From: Streptomyces spiramyceticus
Lineage (GTDB): Bacteria > Actinomycetota > Actinomycetes > Streptomycetales > Streptomycetaceae
Direction of reading: 5' to 3'
NCBI RefSeq assembly: GCF_028807635.1
Contig: NZ_JARBAX010000001.1
Coordinates: 2,886,001 to 2,950,000 of the forward strand
DNA: 64,000 bases
This document shows, piece by piece, positions 1 to 7,818 of the stretch (the stretch's first letter is position 1; each line of letters begins with the position of its first letter). The notes under the pieces were generated by a model. The model saw only the letters and a program-made list of their open reading frames with translations, had not been told where the DNA came from and did not search any database. The position numbers and the translations under genes are program-made.

Positions 1-165
1 CCGGTCGAGGAGGCCCCGCTCACCTTCAGCCACCGGCTGCTGCGGCGGGAGGCTAGGGACTTCCTGCACGACCTGATCGCGGACCTGACGGACATGCACG
101 ACGGCTTGGCGGACAACCCGGCGATCTGGGACCTGCAGGCAAGATTCCCCCGAGTGCAGGCTTAG
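1..165 (+). CDS. C-terminal end of an unidentified protein (partial)
   Basis: The window opens inside a reading frame that runs 54 codons to a TAG at 163-165. The visible end is rich in Arg, Leu and Asp and looks amphipathic-helical, with runs such as RRREARDF-like and DLIADLTDMHDG, and it ends PRVQA. There is no membrane segment or recognisable catalytic motif, so no family is proposed. Codon use is normal for the window, with strong G/C at third positions, which supports real coding. The start and most of the protein lie upstream of the window. Confidence 0.6.
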   Translation, partial: PVEEAPLTFSHRLLRREARDFLHDLIADLTDMHDGLADNPAIWDLQARFPRVQA

Positions 166-198
166 CCCCCAGGCGCTCTTAACCCCCGGCACTTTCAG

Positions 199-265
199 CC
201 GTCCGGCGTTTTGAGGACCGGGGTCTGGGGCGGAGCCCCAGTTTCGGGAAGGGGCGGGGAGGGGA
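199..265. repeat. Streptomyces-type repeated intergenic element
   Basis: This G-rich block contains the hairpin GGGGCGGAGCCCC and the run TTTCGGGAAGGGGCGGG preceded by CCGGCGTTTTGAGGACCGGGG. I recognise this arrangement as one found downstream of many Streptomyces genes. It follows a gene end, so it may act as a transcription-end or mRNA-stability element. That role is an inference. Confidence 0.5.
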
Positions 266-269
266 ACTG

Positions 270-592
270 CGCCGCAGGCAACCCGCACCGCACCGGCGCC
301 GCACGCACAACCCCGTAGGCACCGGGGGGCAGGCCACCCGCACGGGCACCGGCGCCCGCGCACCGCACGCGCCGCACAACCGCACCGCACCCGCGCCGCA
401 GGCACCCGCACCGCCCCGACGTCCGCGCCGCACGCACCGCACCGCACCGCACACGCACCGGCCCCCGCGCACCGCACGCGTCGTACACCCCCGCGCACCG
501 CGCCCGCGCCGCAGGCACCCCGCACCACCGAACCGGTCGCACCCCGCCCCACCGCACCCGCGCCGCAGGCACGCGCACCTACTCTCCCCCCG
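270..592. repeat. C-rich low-complexity spacer with degenerate GCACCGCACC / GCCGCAGGCA units
   Basis: About 320 bases consist almost only of shuffled CGCACC, GCCGCAGGCA and GCACCGCACGC units. GCCGCAGGCA starts near 271, 392, 501 and 561. Open frames cross it in several registers, but they encode only Arg/Ala/Gly/Cys low-complexity strings. I see no gene here. It looks like an expanded degenerate repeat following the intergenic element. Confidence 0.55.
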
Positions 593-1294
593 CTACTCTC
601 CCCCCGCCCGCTCCACCCGCACCCCCATCTCCGCAGCAAACGCCGAAGCCAAGTCCACCAACTGCGCCGGACTGATCACCGCCCCCGCCAACCGCCCCAC
701 CCCCCGAGCGATCTCCAGCTCTGCGACCGCCCGCAGATCGACATCCCGCATCGTCACGCCCGTAAAGTCCACCCCCCGCAGCACGCAGCCGCGGAACTCC
801 ACCCGCTCCAGCCGCGCACCCCCGAAGTCCGGCTCCACCAGCACGCAGCCGTCGAAGACGACGTCCTTCAGGTGCGCCGTACGCAGGTTCAGGTAATCGA
901 TCTTCCCGCCGCGCACCAGCACGCGCTCCAGCGACGCCCCGTGCAACTGGACCCCGCCCAGCCGGGCGTCGATCACCTCCACGTCGCGCAGTGACGCCTC
1001 GGCCAGGTCCGTGCCCACGCCGCGCACCCCGTCCAGCACCGAGTCGACGAAGCGCGCCCGGCCCAGCAGGGTCTCGTCGAGTGCGACGCCGTAGAGCCCG
1101 CAGTCCATGAACCGCGCGCCGCGCCCCTCCTGCCCCACCAGGTCCAGGTCCCGGAACTCGACCCCGTCGTAGTCCCCCTCGGACTCCAGCTCCCCGCCCG
1201 CAAAAGGCGCGAGCGGCGGCAGCCGCACCCCGGGCCGCCGTACGGGCCGTACCGCCTGGGCCGGGGACTTCTTCGCCTTCGTGTTCCGTGCCAT
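593..1294 (-). CDS. Pentapeptide-repeat protein
   Basis: A 233-residue protein starting MARNTKAK. Its middle part (about residues 45-190) is built of five-residue repeats of the A(D/N)LXX type: VEFRDLDL, ARFMDCGL, ARFVDSVL, ASLRDVEV, ASLERVLV, ARLERVEF, VDFTGVTM. Such repeats fold as a right-handed quadrilateral beta-helix. Some family members protect DNA gyrase by mimicking DNA, but many have no known role, so no target is assigned. The basic N-terminus and the short helical C-terminus lie outside the repeat. The ATG at 1292-1294 is preferred because the further upstream open frame has no repeat-like sequence. The gene is divergent from the oxidoreductase at 1426. Confidence 0.82.
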   Translation of the reverse strand: MARNTKAKKSPAQAVRPVRRPGVRLPPLAPFAGGELESEGDYDGVEFRDLDLVGQEGRGARFMDCGLYGVALDETLLGRARFVDSVLDGVRGVGTDLAEASLRDVEVIDARLGGVQLHGASLERVLVRGGKIDYLNLRTAHLKDVVFDGCVLVEPDFGGARLERVEFRGCVLRGVDFTGVTMRDVDLRAVAELEIARGVGRLAGAVISPAQLVDLASAFAAEMGVRVERAGGE

Positions 1295-1425
1295 CCACCC
1301 ATGCTGGACCACCCCACTGACAATCCCCCGGCCCCCAATGTCACATCCGCGCCCCCGCCATCCGTCACAACCCGCGAGAGCGTCGAGCGACGCGACAGGC
1401 AACGCGGCAAGGAGACCGGAAGAGA

Positions 1426-2619
1426 ATGAACCAGCCCCGACCCCACATCACCGTCATCGGCGGCGGCTTCGCCGGCCTCACCGCAGCCATCACCGCGGCC
1501 GAGTCCGGCGCCAGGGTGACCCTGCACGAGGCCCACCACACGCTCGGCGGCCGCGCCCGCACCGCCGAGGGACCGTACAAGACCAACGAGGGACCGCACG
1601 CCCTCTACAGCGGCGGCCCGCTCTGGACCTGGCTCAAGCAGCGCGACCTGCTGGGCCGGATCCTGTCCGTACCCCTCCTGGAAGGCACCCGGTTCCGCTT
1701 CCACCACCACGGCGCTCTCCGCAGGACCCCGCCCCTCGCGATGCTGAAGCCGGCCCTGACGTCCGCAGCCAAGGCGCCGGTGGACGCCGACTTCCTCACC
1801 TGGGCCACAGACCAGGTCGGCGAAGAGGCCGCACGCGCCGCCGCGAACTACATCGGCGTCGCGCTCTTCCACCACGCCCCGGGCACCCTCTCCGCGCGCT
1901 TCGTCCAGGAGCGGCTGCGCCGCGCCCTCAGGCTTCCGCCGGAGGCCCACTACCCGCGCGGAGGCTGGGCATCGGTCGTCGACCGTATGGCCGCGCGCGC
2001 CTGGAATCTGGGCGTACGGATCGAAACGACGGAACGCGTCACCGAACTTCCCGCGAACCAGGACGGCGGCGGCCCGGTCATCGTCGCGACGTCCCTGGAG
2101 GCCGCCCGCAGGCTCCTCGGCGACGAAACCCTGACCTGGGAGAGCGGCCGTACAGCGCTCCTCGACCTCGCCGTCAGGACGCGGAAGGGCGACCCGTTCG
2201 TCATCTCCGACCTGGACACCCCGGGCTGGATCGAGCGGTACACCGCCCAGGACCCCTCCCTCGCCCCGGCCGGCGAACAGCTCGTCCAGAGTCAGATTCC
2301 CGTCGCTCCCGGCGAGTCCAAGGCCGACGGCATCGCACGCGCGGAGCGCCTGCTCGACCTCGGCTTCCCCGGCTGGCGCGAACGCACCACCTGGCGGCGC
2401 GAGGCCCTGGCAGCGGGCCGTACAGGCGCGCTGGACCGGCCGGGGACCACCTGGCGGGACCGCCCGGCCATCGACCGCGGCAACGGCGTGTACGTCGCGG
2501 GCGACCAGGTCGCGGCGCCCGGCCTGCTGGCGGAGGTGTCCTTCAACAGCGGCCTGGAGGCGGCCACGCTCGCCCTGCGAACCAGTCGCCTGAACGGGCT
2601 TGACCTCAACCGCGCTTGA
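1426..2619 (+). CDS. FAD-dependent amine-oxidase/phytoene-desaturase-like oxidoreductase
   Basis: A 397-residue flavoprotein. The N-terminal dinucleotide-binding fold is clear: VIGGGFAGLTAA (about residues 10-21), then a Glu closing the second strand (LHEAHHTLGGRART), as in the phytoene desaturase, protoporphyrinogen oxidase and amine oxidase superfamily. The C-terminus has the usual second FAD-contact segment, GVYVAGDQVAAPGLLAEVSFNSGLEAA. A Shine-Dalgarno sequence AAGGAG at 1409-1414 precedes the ATG. The substrate cannot be read from the sequence; no carotenoid genes are nearby. The quinone reductase 104 bases downstream, on the same strand, may be cotranscribed. Confidence 0.8.
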   Translation: MNQPRPHITVIGGGFAGLTAAITAAESGARVTLHEAHHTLGGRARTAEGPYKTNEGPHALYSGGPLWTWLKQRDLLGRILSVPLLEGTRFRFHHHGALRRTPPLAMLKPALTSAAKAPVDADFLTWATDQVGEEAARAAANYIGVALFHHAPGTLSARFVQERLRRALRLPPEAHYPRGGWASVVDRMAARAWNLGVRIETTERVTELPANQDGGGPVIVATSLEAARRLLGDETLTWESGRTALLDLAVRTRKGDPFVISDLDTPGWIERYTAQDPSLAPAGEQLVQSQIPVAPGESKADGIARAERLLDLGFPGWRERTTWRREALAAGRTGALDRPGTTWRDRPAIDRGNGVYVAGDQVAAPGLLAEVSFNSGLEAATLALRTSRLNGLDLNRA

Positions 2620-2723
2620 GGGCCGAGGCTGGCGCTGTTGTCACCGGACCAAGCCCAACTGCCGGCAGGGCCAAGCCCGGCGGCAACCAAGCCGAGCCCA
2701 GCCCAGACCCTCAGGAGCCCGCC

Positions 2724-3728
2724 ATGCACGCCGTCCGCCTCCACGCCTTCGGCCCCGCCGAGAACCTCACCTACGAGAAGACCGACGACCCCGTGCCCGG
2801 CCCCGGCCAGGTACGGATCGCCGTCGCCGCGTCCGGCGTGCACCTGCTCGACACCGCCCTGCGGGAGGGAATGACCGGCCCGTACCCCGCCCCAGTCGAC
2901 CTCCCGACCATCCCCGGTCGCGAGGTCGCCGGTACGGTCGAGTCGCTCGGCGAGGGCACCGACCCGTCGTGGCTCGGCAAGCGCGTGGTCGTCCACCTGG
3001 GCACTAACCCCGGCGGCTACGCCGAGCTGGCCGTCACCGACGCCGAGCGCCTCCAGGAAATCCCGGAGAACCTCGACGAGGGCCAGGCCGTAGCCATGAT
3101 CGGTACGGGCCGTACGACCATGGGCATCCTCCAGTTCGCCGACCTCTCCGCCGACACCGTCGCGATCGTCCCCGCAGCGGCAGGCGGCATCGGCACCCTC
3201 CTCGTCCAGTACGTGAAGAACCTCGGCGGCACTGTGATCGGCCTGGCCGGCGGCCCCGCCAAGGTCGCCCGCGTACGGGAGAACGGCGCCGACCTGGCCG
3301 TCGACTACACGCTGCCCGACTGGCCGGAGCAGGTCCGCGCGTACCTGGGCGCCCGCAGAGCCACCGTCGTCTTCGACTCCGTCGGCGGAGACACCGGCCG
3401 CGCCGCCGTCGACCTCCTCGGCAGGGGCGGCCGGCACATCGTCTTCGGCTGGTCCGGCGACGGCCTGCACGACGGCGGCCCGCTCACCTTCACCGACGAG
3501 GAGCTCGCCGAGCGCGGCATCACCTCCGAGGGCGTACTCGGCCCGGCGATGCTGGGCAAGGCCGGCGGCGACAACCCCGTACGGACCCTGGAAGACCGCT
3601 CCCTGGCGGAGGCGGCGGCGGGCCGACTGGTCCCGGCGGTCCAGCGCTTCCCCCTGGCCGAGGCGGCCGCCGCGCACCGGGCGCTGGAGACGCGCGGCAC
3701 GATGGGAAAGGTCGTCCTCGTACCGTAG
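2724..3728 (+). CDS. Zinc-independent NADPH:quinone oxidoreductase-like protein (MDR family)
   Basis: A 334-residue medium-chain dehydrogenase/reductase. The N-terminal GroES-like domain is followed by a Rossmann domain with the cofactor loop AAAGGIGTLLVQYVK (about residues 152-166). The usual zinc-ligand cysteines are absent, which places it with quinone oxidoreductases (QOR/CrtZ type). Reduction of a quinone or enal by NADPH is the likely reaction. ATG 2724 is chosen because AGGAG sits at 2713-2717, although the frame is open further upstream. It converges with the HPP-family gene at 3750. A second QOR-type gene lies at 40053, so the window has two distantly related copies. Confidence 0.83.
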   Translation: MHAVRLHAFGPAENLTYEKTDDPVPGPGQVRIAVAASGVHLLDTALREGMTGPYPAPVDLPTIPGREVAGTVESLGEGTDPSWLGKRVVVHLGTNPGGYAELAVTDAERLQEIPENLDEGQAVAMIGTGRTTMGILQFADLSADTVAIVPAAAGGIGTLLVQYVKNLGGTVIGLAGGPAKVARVRENGADLAVDYTLPDWPEQVRAYLGARRATVVFDSVGGDTGRAAVDLLGRGGRHIVFGWSGDGLHDGGPLTFTDEELAERGITSEGVLGPAMLGKAGGDNPVRTLEDRSLAEAAAGRLVPAVQRFPLAEAAAAHRALETRGTMGKVVLVP

Positions 3729-3749
3729 GACGCCCGGCACACCCCCCTC

Positions 3750-4235
3750 TCACCCCCACCGGTACTCGTACCCCGGCAGCACCCGCCCGGCCAGCAGCGC
3801 CACCCCGAGCACGAGCGCCACCCCGGGCACCAGCGGATCCAGCACATACCCGACTCCCGGGTCCGTCAGCCCGATCGCGGCCGCCGCCGGTACCGCCGGC
3901 ACGTGGGGCGCCTTCAGCAGCACCATCACGGTGATCGACAGCGCCGCGGCGACCGCCGCCGTGTACGTCGAGGGCCCGGCGACGGCGGTGACCACCAGCG
4001 CCGTCGCCACGGCCACCGGGTACGCCGTGAGGACCGCCCGGGGCCTGGCGAGCGGCGCGTGCGGCGCCGTCGCGAGCACCGCTGCGGTGGCTATGAACGG
4101 GATGGCGAAGACATGCAGCCCGGCCACACTCTGGGTCGCGGCGAGCAGCAGCACCGCCCCCAGCGCCACGACCCCCACGATCAGCGACGCAACGACCTCG
4201 TTCCTCCCAGCACCCCCACCCACCGCATCCCTCAC
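3750..4235 (-). CDS. HPP-family-like integral membrane protein
   Basis: A 161-residue, very hydrophobic protein with about five membrane-spanning stretches: SLIVGVVALGAVLLL, FAIPFIATAAVLA, TAYPVAVATALVVTAVA, AAVAAALSITVMVLL and PLVPGVALVLGVALL. The segment around HVPAVPAAAAIG, after a conserved-looking LKAP, resembles the HPP-family loop, where the family name comes from a His-Pro-Pro motif; here it is His-Val-Pro. The proposed start is the GTG at 4233-4235, which shares GTGA with the stop of the upstream hydrolase, so translation is probably coupled. HPP proteins are poorly characterised (a nitrite-transport role is known in plant plastids), so no function is claimed. Confidence 0.6.
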   Translation of the reverse strand: MRDAVGGGAGRNEVVASLIVGVVALGAVLLLAATQSVAGLHVFAIPFIATAAVLATAPHAPLARPRAVLTAYPVAVATALVVTAVAGPSTYTAAVAAALSITVMVLLKAPHVPAVPAAAAIGLTDPGVGYVLDPLVPGVALVLGVALLAGRVLPGYEYRWG

Positions 4236-5101
4236 AGCGCACGCCGCAGGAAGTCACGTACGAGAGCGGCGATTTCCGCGCCGTGCGTCTCCAGTGCGAA
4301 GTGCCCCGCGTCGAGCAGGTGGATCTCGGCGTCCGGCAGGTCCCGGGCGAAAGCCTCCGCGCCCGCCGCCCCGAAGATCTCGTCGTTGCGGCCCCACGCG
4401 ACGAGCGTCGGCGGCCGATGCTTGCGGAAGTACTCCTGGAATGCCGGGTAGCTGTCGAGGTTGAACCGGTAGTCCCAGAACAGCTGGAGCTGCACTTCCT
4501 TGTTCCCCGGCCGGTCGAGCCCGGCCTGGTCCAGCGTCCATGTCTCCGGCCCGATCCGGTCGAGCCGGTCCGCCGGCACCCCGTGCTCGTACTGCCACCT
4601 GGTCGCCCCGGCCGTCAGCAGCTCACGCACGGCGGGCTCGTGCGTCGCACGGTCCTCGGCGTGGGCGAACAGCACGTCCCAGAAGGGCGTGAAGCCTTCT
4701 CTGTACGCGTTCCCGCTCTGGCTGATCAGCGCGGTGACCCGCTCGGGCTGCCGCGACGCTATGCGCAGCCCGACGGGCGCCCCGTAGTCCTGGATGTACA
4801 GCGCGAACCGTTCGGCCCCGATTCGGTCGAGCAGCGCCAGCGTGACCTCGGTCAACTTCTCGAAGCTGTACGGGAATTCGGCGACGGACGGCATGGCAGA
4901 GCACCCGAACCCGACATGATCGGGCGCGATCAGATGGAACTCGTCGCTGAGCTCGGCGATCAGCCCGCGGTACATGTGCGAACTGGACGGAAAGCCGTGC
5001 AGCAGCACCAGCGTGGGCCGGGACGGGTCCCCGGCCTCGCGGTAGAAGACCTCAAGACCGTCGATGACCTCGACCTTGTGGCGCGTACCGAAAACAGGCA
5101 C
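4232..5101 (-). CDS. Alpha/beta hydrolase with Asp nucleophile (epoxide hydrolase/haloalkane dehalogenase-like)
   Basis: The protein has the oxyanion-hole motif LLHGFPSSSHMYRGL near its start. The nucleophile elbow is IQDYGAPVG, in which Asp replaces the more usual Ser. The acid region is WGRNDEIF and the catalytic His is in DAGHFALETH. The Asp nucleophile points to an epoxide hydrolase or haloalkane dehalogenase mechanism rather than an esterase. I use GTG 5101 (289 aa), preceded by GGGGGGAAGG. ATG 5116 is possible but would sit only five bases from the operator. The gene is divergent from a TetR gene, with two matching palindromes between them, so it is very likely the repressor's target. 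It overlaps the following HPP-like gene by four bases. Confidence 0.82.
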   Translation of the reverse strand: MPVFGTRHKVEVIDGLEVFYREAGDPSRPTLVLLHGFPSSSHMYRGLIAELSDEFHLIAPDHVGFGCSAMPSVAEFPYSFEKLTEVTLALLDRIGAERFALYIQDYGAPVGLRIASRQPERVTALISQSGNAYREGFTPFWDVLFAHAEDRATHEPAVRELLTAGATRWQYEHGVPADRLDRIGPETWTLDQAGLDRPGNKEVQLQLFWDYRFNLDSYPAFQEYFRKHRPPTLVAWGRNDEIFGAAGAEAFARDLPDAEIHLLDAGHFALETHGAEIAALVRDFLRRAL

Positions 5102-5120
5102 AGCCCTTCCCCCCATCGAT

Positions 5121-5138
5121 GGAGAACGCTCGTTCTCC
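5121..5138. promoter_or_regulatory. TetR-type operator 1
   Basis: GGAGAACG-CT-CGTTCTCC is a perfect inverted repeat with 8-base arms. It lies just upstream of the hydrolase start and shares the core GAGAAC-N4-GTTCTC with operator 2. Confidence 0.72.
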
Positions 5139-5156
5139 CCATGTCGCGTAGAGTAC

Positions 5157-5172
5157 GAGAACGATGGTTCTC
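5157..5172. promoter_or_regulatory. TetR-type operator 2
   Basis: GAGAAC-GATG-GTTCTC has the same arms and spacing as operator 1. The centres are 35 bases apart. It lies 21 bases before the TetR start codon, next to a possible -10 (TAGAGT, 5149-5154), and fits autoregulation of the divergent pair. Confidence 0.7.
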
Positions 5173-5193
5173 CATGCAAGGGGTGATCAGAAA

Positions 5194-5781
5194 ATGGACG
5201 CGACGACCGCCGAGACACGACTCCTGGACACGGCCGCGGCCCTCTTCAACGAGCGCGGCGTGCAAGCCGTCGGCATGGACACCATCCGCACCGCGTCCGG
5301 CGTCTCCCTCAAGCGCCTCTACCAGCTCTTCCCGTCCAAGGAAGACCTGGTAGAGGCAGTGCTACGACGCCGCAGCCGGGACCTGCTCGACGAAATCCCC
5401 CGCTACGCCGACGCCCGCGGCGAGACCCCCCAGGAACGCATCCTGGCGGTCTTCGACTACCTACACGAGTGGTTCGGCTCACCCGCGTTCAGAGGCTGCA
5501 ACTTCATCAATTCCTTCGGCGAACTGGGCGGAGTCTCCGAAGGCGTGGCCGAGGTCGCCCGTACGCACAAGAAGGCCTTCGCGGCGCACTTCGCCGAACT
5601 GGCCGCCGCCGCAGGCGCACCCCCGGCCCTCGCCCCCCAGCTCGCCGTCCTCGCCAACGGCGCGATGGCGTCGGCCGGCATCTCAGGCTCCCGGGAACCG
5701 GCCCGCCACGCCCAGGAGGCGGCCCGCGTACTCCTCGCCCACTACACGCTCGACTGCCCCCCGAGCTCCGCCAGCGCCTGA
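5194..5781 (+). CDS. TetR-family transcriptional repressor
   Basis: A 195-residue regulator. The N-terminal helix-turn-helix is typical: LLDTAAALFNERG, then TIRTASGVSLKRLYQLFPSKEDLV (about residues 11-51). The C-terminal ligand domain has FRGCNFINSFGEL, seen in TetR proteins next to hydrolases and reductases. The ATG at 5194 is preceded by AAGGGGTGAT at 5178-5187. Two near-identical palindromes separate it from the divergent hydrolase, so the likely circuit is ligand-released repression of hydrolase, HPP protein and itself. Its 3' end overlaps the convergent GNAT gene by 40 bases. Confidence 0.85.
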   Translation: MDATTAETRLLDTAAALFNERGVQAVGMDTIRTASGVSLKRLYQLFPSKEDLVEAVLRRRSRDLLDEIPRYADARGETPQERILAVFDYLHEWFGSPAFRGCNFINSFGELGGVSEGVAEVARTHKKAFAAHFAELAAAAGAPPALAPQLAVLANGAMASAGISGSREPARHAQEAARVLLAHYTLDCPPSSASA

Positions 5782-6224
5782 TCCGTCAGCCGGTAGACCG
5801 TCCACTCGTCCTGCGGCTTCGCGCCCAGCGCCCGGTAGAAGTCGATCGACGGCGCATTCCAATTGAGCACGGACCACTCCAGCCGCTCGTACCCCCGCTC
5901 GACACAGATCCGCGCCAGCTCCCTCAGCAGCGCCTTGCCGTGCCCTCCACCGCGCAACTGCGGCCGCACATAAAGGTCTTCGAGGTAAATACCGTGCACT
6001 CCCCGCCAGGTGGAGAAGTTGAGAAACCACAGCGAGAACCCCACCACCTCCCCCTCCTCGGTCTCGGCAATGTGCGCGTACGCCGCCGGCCGCTCCCCGA
6101 AGAGCGCCTCGCGCAACTGCTCCTCGGTGGCCTTGGCCTCGTGCAGCGCCTTCTCGTAATCGGCCAGCTCACGGACCATTTCGTGGATGACAGGGACGTC
6201 GGAAGGAATCGCATTTCGAATCAT
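5742..6224 (-). CDS. GNAT-family N-acetyltransferase
   Basis: A 160-residue acetyltransferase covering the whole GNAT fold. The acetyl-CoA pyrophosphate loop is LYVRPQLRGGGHGKALL (about residues 84-100, the Q/RxxGxG/A motif). The start MIRNAIPSDVPVIHEMVRELADYE and the end WNAPSIDFYRALGAKPQDEW resemble the subfamily that includes diamine/spermidine acetyltransferase SSAT and thialysine acetyltransferase. Acetylation of a small amine is therefore plausible but unproven. It is convergent with, and overlaps, the TetR gene, an arrangement that can produce antisense interference between the two transcripts. Confidence 0.85.
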   Translation of the reverse strand: MIRNAIPSDVPVIHEMVRELADYEKALHEAKATEEQLREALFGERPAAYAHIAETEEGEVVGFSLWFLNFSTWRGVHGIYLEDLYVRPQLRGGGHGKALLRELARICVERGYERLEWSVLNWNAPSIDFYRALGAKPQDEWTVYRLTDQALAELGGQSSV

Positions 6225-6333
6225 GCGGGCACGCTACGTCAGCCCCCGAGCAGCAACCGGGCAATTTCCAGCTCACAACCGCCCCCTTCTCTCTCCAGCC
6301 CTACGAATTACGTATCTGGACAGGGTCACAACC

Positions 6334-7746
6334 ATGGGTGTACGAACAACCCCCATGAGCACGATCAACGGCGGCATCTCCTTCTGGTACGCGCAGGACG
6401 GCATACCCGCCCCCCGTGAACCCCTGCCCGGCGACGCCACAGCGGACGTCTGCATCGTCGGCGGCGGCTACACCGGCCTCTGGACGGCGTACTACCTCAA
6501 GAAGGCCGTCCCCTTCCTCAACATCACAGTCCTGGAAGCCAAGTTCTGCGGCTACGGCGCCTCCGGACGCAACGGCGGCTGGCTCTACAACGGCATCGCG
6601 GGCCGCGACCGCTACGCCAAACTCCACGGCCACGACGCCGCCGTACGCCTCCAGCAGGCCATGAACGACACGGTCACCGAGGTGATCAGCACCGCCGCCG
6701 CCGAAAACATCGACGCCGACATCCACCAGGGCGGCGTACTCGAAGTCGCCTACACCCCGGCCCAACTGACCCGCCTCAAGCACTTCCACGCCGCCGAAAT
6801 CGCCTTCGGCGAGAAGGAACGCACCCTCCACGGAGCCCGCGAAACCGCCGAACGCATCCGCGTCACCGGCGCCGTCGGCTCCACCTGGACCCCGCACGGC
6901 GCCCGCCTGCACCCGGTCAAGCTCCTCAAAGGCCTGGCCGCGGCGGTCGAGTCCCTGGGCGTAACCATCCACGAATCCACCCCGGTCACGGAGATCCAGC
7001 CCAAACACGCCGTCACCCCCTACGGCACGGTCCGAGCCCCGTACATCCTGCGCTGCACCGAAGGCTTCACCGCCTCCATCAAGAACCAGCGCCGCGCCTG
7101 GCTCCCGATGAACTCCTCCATGATCGTCACCGCTCCCCTCCCCGCCTCCGCCTGGGAAACCATCGGCTGGGACGGCCGCGAGACCCTCGGCGACATGGCC
7201 CACGCCTACATGTACGCCCAGCGCACAGCAGACGACCGCATCGCACTGGGCGGCCGAGGCATCCCCTACCGCTACGCCTCCCGTACGGACAACGACGGCC
7301 GCACCCAGCCCGACACCATCGAGGCCCTCCGCGACATCCTCACCCGCTTCTTCCCCTCCCTCGCGGGCACCGAGATCACCCACGCCTGGTCCGGCGTCCT
7401 GGGCGTCCCCCGCGACTGGTGCTCCACAGTGACCCTGGACCGCTCCACCGGCCTCGGCTGGGCGGGCGGCTACGTAGGCTCGGGCGTAGCCACCACCAAC
7501 CTCGCCGCCCGCACCCTGCGCGACCTGATCCTCCAGGACTCCGGCCAGGGCGGCGCAACCGACCTCACCACCCTCCCCTGGGTCAACCACAAGGTCCGCA
7601 AGTGGGAGCCCGAACCCTTCCGCTGGCTGGGCGTCCAGGGCATGTACGCCGCCTACCGCACGGCAGACCGCCGCGAGCTCACAGGCCACAGCGCGGAAAC
7701 AGACCCCCTGGCGAGGTACGCAAACCGCCTCTCCGGCCGCCACTGA
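6334..7746 (+). CDS. FAD-dependent oxidoreductase (DAO family, gamma-glutamylputrescine oxidase-like)
   Basis: A 470-residue flavoenzyme of the D-amino-acid oxidase fold. The FAD-binding Rossmann motif is VCIVGGGYTGLWTAYYL (about residues 36-52), followed by GYGASGRNGGWL, a motif typical of gamma-glutamylputrescine oxidase and glycine-oxidase-like enzymes. The C-terminus carries the conserved FAD segment WAGGYVGSGVATTNLAARTL. It probably oxidises a primary or secondary amine and releases hydrogen peroxide. ATG 6334 is chosen because AGGG at 6322-6325 is well spaced; ATG 6355 (MSTINGG) is the alternative. It is monocistronic and ends at a strong hairpin terminator. The substrate is not determined by context. 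Confidence 0.8.
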   Translation: MGVRTTPMSTINGGISFWYAQDGIPAPREPLPGDATADVCIVGGGYTGLWTAYYLKKAVPFLNITVLEAKFCGYGASGRNGGWLYNGIAGRDRYAKLHGHDAAVRLQQAMNDTVTEVISTAAAENIDADIHQGGVLEVAYTPAQLTRLKHFHAAEIAFGEKERTLHGARETAERIRVTGAVGSTWTPHGARLHPVKLLKGLAAAVESLGVTIHESTPVTEIQPKHAVTPYGTVRAPYILRCTEGFTASIKNQRRAWLPMNSSMIVTAPLPASAWETIGWDGRETLGDMAHAYMYAQRTADDRIALGGRGIPYRYASRTDNDGRTQPDTIEALRDILTRFFPSLAGTEITHAWSGVLGVPRDWCSTVTLDRSTGLGWAGGYVGSGVATTNLAARTLRDLILQDSGQGGATDLTTLPWVNHKVRKWEPEPFRWLGVQGMYAAYRTADRRELTGHSAETDPLARYANRLSGRH

Positions 7747-7764
7747 ACGCAGCCCTCGCAACAG

Positions 7765-7799
7765 AAAACGCCCTGAACGTTCGAAGTTCGGGGCGTTTT
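7765..7799. terminator. Bidirectional terminator, near-duplicate of the one at 10787
   Basis: The stem is AAAACGCCCTGAAC / GTTCGGGGCGTTTT (14 bases with one G-U pair) with loop GTTCGAA and A/T runs on both sides. It serves the oxidoreductase ending at 7746 and the FG-GAP gene ending at 7819. Over 36 bases it differs at only two positions from the terminator beside tRNA-Thr. Confidence 0.85.
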
Positions 7800-7818
7800 C
7801 TCTGAGGCGACGGTCCGT

